Source: Astropecten irregularis (Eukaryota; Echinodermata; Asteroidea; Paxillosida; Astropectinidae). Taken from it: a DNA stretch of 64,000 nt. The position numbers were made by a program, and so were the translations under genes. Numbering within the stretch: position 1 is the first letter of the stretch; each line of letters begins with the position of its first letter. The stretch lies in NCBI GenBank assembly GCA_963971285.1, contig OZ020255.1:19933046-19997045 (forward strand), read 5' to 3'. This document shows, in pieces, positions 62,097-64,000 of this stretch. The notes below the pieces were generated by a model, which saw only the letters and a program-made list of their open reading frames with translations, was not told the DNA's origin and did no database searches.

Positions 62097-62167
62097 TACG
62101 TTAAATAACCACAAGGGAAACTGACTGAGTTTCAGTCAGTCAGTTTCCCTTGTGGTTATTTCACGTA
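62097..62167. repeat. Near-perfect long hairpin with the ends of the tRNA-derived family
   Basis: AAATAACCACAAGGGAAACT and its inverted partner form arms of about 33 bp with a loop of a few bases. The same arm sequence is the terminal repeat of the 40891 element and appears degraded at 49450. It stands 180 bp before the tRNA-like head. Confidence 0.75.
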
Positions 62168-62347
62168 TATATTAATTAAAAAGCCGTATCCTCGTCGAGT
62201 GATCCCCCATGTACCGTTCCCAGGTTGCAGCATTGTTGCGTGTATCATTGAAACGATCCCTGGGTGTGGCGGTGTGTGCGTGGTTTCATGGCTTCTGACT
62301 GCCAAACGAACAAAGATAGTTGACTATTGGGGTCACCACCAACGTAG

Positions 62348-62419
62348 GGCTGGATGGCTCAGTTGGTAGAGCGCCTGTACGGTATTCAGGAGGTCACCGG
62401 TTCGAATCCCGCTCCAGTC
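62348..62419 (+). mobile_element. tRNA-like head of a tRNA-derived element
   Basis: A 72-bp sequence with a 7-bp acceptor stem (GGCTGGA with TCCAGTC), a perfect polymerase III A box (TGGCTCAGTTGG) and B box (GGTTCGAATCC). The T stem has mismatches, and position 33 of the anticodon loop is C instead of the invariant U, so it is not a standard functional tRNA. The downstream 40 bp (CAATTTTTCTTTGTTCAC..) recur beside the other copies, which points to a SINE-like unit. Confidence 0.65.
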
Positions 62420-64000
62420 AATTTTTCTTTGTTCACTTTTCAATGAGCATTAAATTGTGTTATAAATGTACCAGTAATCCCGGGTTTCAGGGAAAGAAAA
62501 AAATGCAGCCCACTTTTAAACATCGTGATATCCAATCCCAGATTTGTTTATCAGTAAATTTGCGATCAGGTGGTTACCTTCACATAGTGTTTCTGCCCTT
62601 GCCTTCCATCTCAATGGTCTCTAGTTTGAATCCAGCCCAGCACATTATAAGGAATTTGTTTTCAGTCCCTATTCCTACTTACTACACGGTTTTCATCAGA
62701 TACTTGTCTCTGCGGTTCCTTCGATAATTTAACAAAATGCTGACATTTTCAGACATATTGGCAGAGAATTAAGACATGAAATGAGCTTGTGATAAAACCG
62801 ACGATTCTTTTGTGAACTATGAAATCACGATGTTTGAAATGGAAAACTTGTTGGCTTTTAGTGTGTTTAATGCTAAGCATCAAATTTGTAATACGCTTAG
62901 CAGCTTTATGAATTATTATGCAAGTATTCAGGTGATTCCTGCAGAGTGCATGAGAACTTTGTCTATCTGCGCTGGTTTCTGTCTCTGGTGTAGCTTTGGT
63001 TTTTCTTTTCTTATGATTAGTGTTGGTGAATTCAGACGTTTGTCTGCCTTAGCGTGCATTAACAGTATAATAGTTCATACTTCACAAGTTAAAATATGGA
63101 TACCTGTAAATAATAAATAGGTTTGCTAATTTAATAATAATACTAATAACTGCGTATGTGCATAGTATTCTAGTTTGATGATTGGTGTGTAATGAAATTG
63201 AAGTACATGTAAACACTACTGTCATAGTGTCTTTCCTAAGTTAATATTGCGGTCTTTTCACGGTGAAAACTAACAAACAGCTTCCCTCACAATTCTCTGT
63301 CAAGAATATGTCATCTCAGAATGGCACTAGGTAGCATGTGATTGTAAATGTTTTGGGGGTGTTTTTTAAGGAGAGTTGCCCTCCAAGGTGTTATCATTTA
63401 CTTTATGATTTCCAGCGTTTTCAGATGAGATTTACATTAGTGGGGTTTTACAAAGCTGGGACTTCCTCCTTCAAAAGGCACATTGAGGCAATTTTTGTTC
63501 CTCGCCAAGGGTCACTTCTTTGAGAGAAATTAAAATGTAGCGGATCATTTGAAGGGGTACCCGAAGGCAATGCAGTCTGGAAGTTCCTGCCCTGCCTGGC
63601 AGCGGCTCGTAACCATTTCTCAATTTCTGTCACCTCAGGGCCTCGGGCATTTCATCTGTAGTTCTACCCGACTGGATTTTTGTAGTGCTGTGGCAAATAA
63701 TCAGTGAAATAGATTGATCAGTTCTCAATCTTCAAATTTGAAAGTAGCGGGGATGTTGTATTTGTAACTAACAACATAAATCAGTCTTTTAAAATTGCCC
63801 CGAACAAACAAATACAAATATGAGGGGAGCCAGTCAGCCAAGGTATTCTTAGCTTGTATGAAGATGCAACTATCAACAAGCTGTTTAAAGTATCCCCCAC
63901 CCATCCACCCAACCCTCTCAATTCCTCTCTGCAAGTAGCATGCCTGTCCGACAAAAAGGCAATCAATGCAAACTCTCTCGCTTAAGGACATTAAGAGTGC

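Larger units (their letters stand above)
61750..64000. other. Right edge: intron of the TARBP2-like gene with repeats
   Basis: After the exon 5 donor no further dsRNA-binding domain exon is visible. The stretch contains AGTCACCTCACAAGTCA-type inverted words at 61880-62000, the hairpin at 62097, the tRNA-like element at 62348 and otherwise unremarkable AT-rich sequence. Confidence 0.6.

Noticed and set aside
62348-62419. Functional tRNA gene
   Set aside because: C at loop position 33 and T-stem mismatches; tail shared with dispersed copies points to a tRNA-derived element.

Overview
The window is nuclear DNA of a multicellular animal. Genes have several exons, GT-AG introns (one GC-AG), long AT-rich introns and intergenic stretches, many short fold-back elements and minisatellites. 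The identified genes (mitochondrial TACO1 and a TARBP2/PRKRA-type double-stranded-RNA-binding protein) and the repeat style fit a marine invertebrate, most likely a deuterostome such as an echinoderm; that placement is an inference with modest confidence.

Layout. 1-25.4 kb: no gene that I can support; it holds fold-back elements, hairpins, microsatellites and a 16-bp minisatellite. 25.8-35.4 kb: gene A (+), three coding exons, 797 aa, with a 7-kb first intron. 35.4-40.4 kb: repeats. 40.4-48.5 kb: gene B (+), a tandem paralogue of A with the same three-exon structure and intron phases, 844 aa. 48.5-51.2 kb: repeats. 51.16-53.64 kb: TACO1 (-), five coding exons, complete, 390 aa. 53.6-58.8 kb: a non-coding stretch with a 2.1-kb element with terminal inverted repeats. 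58.8 kb to the right edge: the 5' part of a TARBP2/PRKRA/Loquacious-like gene (+), five exons seen, two complete dsRNA-binding domains, 3' end not seen in this window.

The most interesting part is the A/B pair. I do not recognise the family. Each protein has a helical N-terminal domain of about 210 residues, a long charged disordered middle, a coiled coil of about 140 residues interrupted by the last intron, and a short conserved C-terminal block. Both genes start with a tiny coding exon (10 and 8 codons) that is easily missed, followed by a 5-7 kb intron. Both carry RFX X-box-like palindromes about 210-270 bp before the start codon and a perfect X-box inside intron 1. This suggests a duplicated, undescribed family of ciliary or centrosomal coiled-coil proteins; B also has a canonical dynein light chain (LC8) docking motif.

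Several repeat families can be defined from copies within the window: a ~370-bp element flanked by TTAA (4 copies, two in tandem just before gene B exon 2), a tRNA-derived element (3 related copies), a ~190-bp fold-back family, a ~165-bp fold-back pair, and two high-identity hairpin elements.
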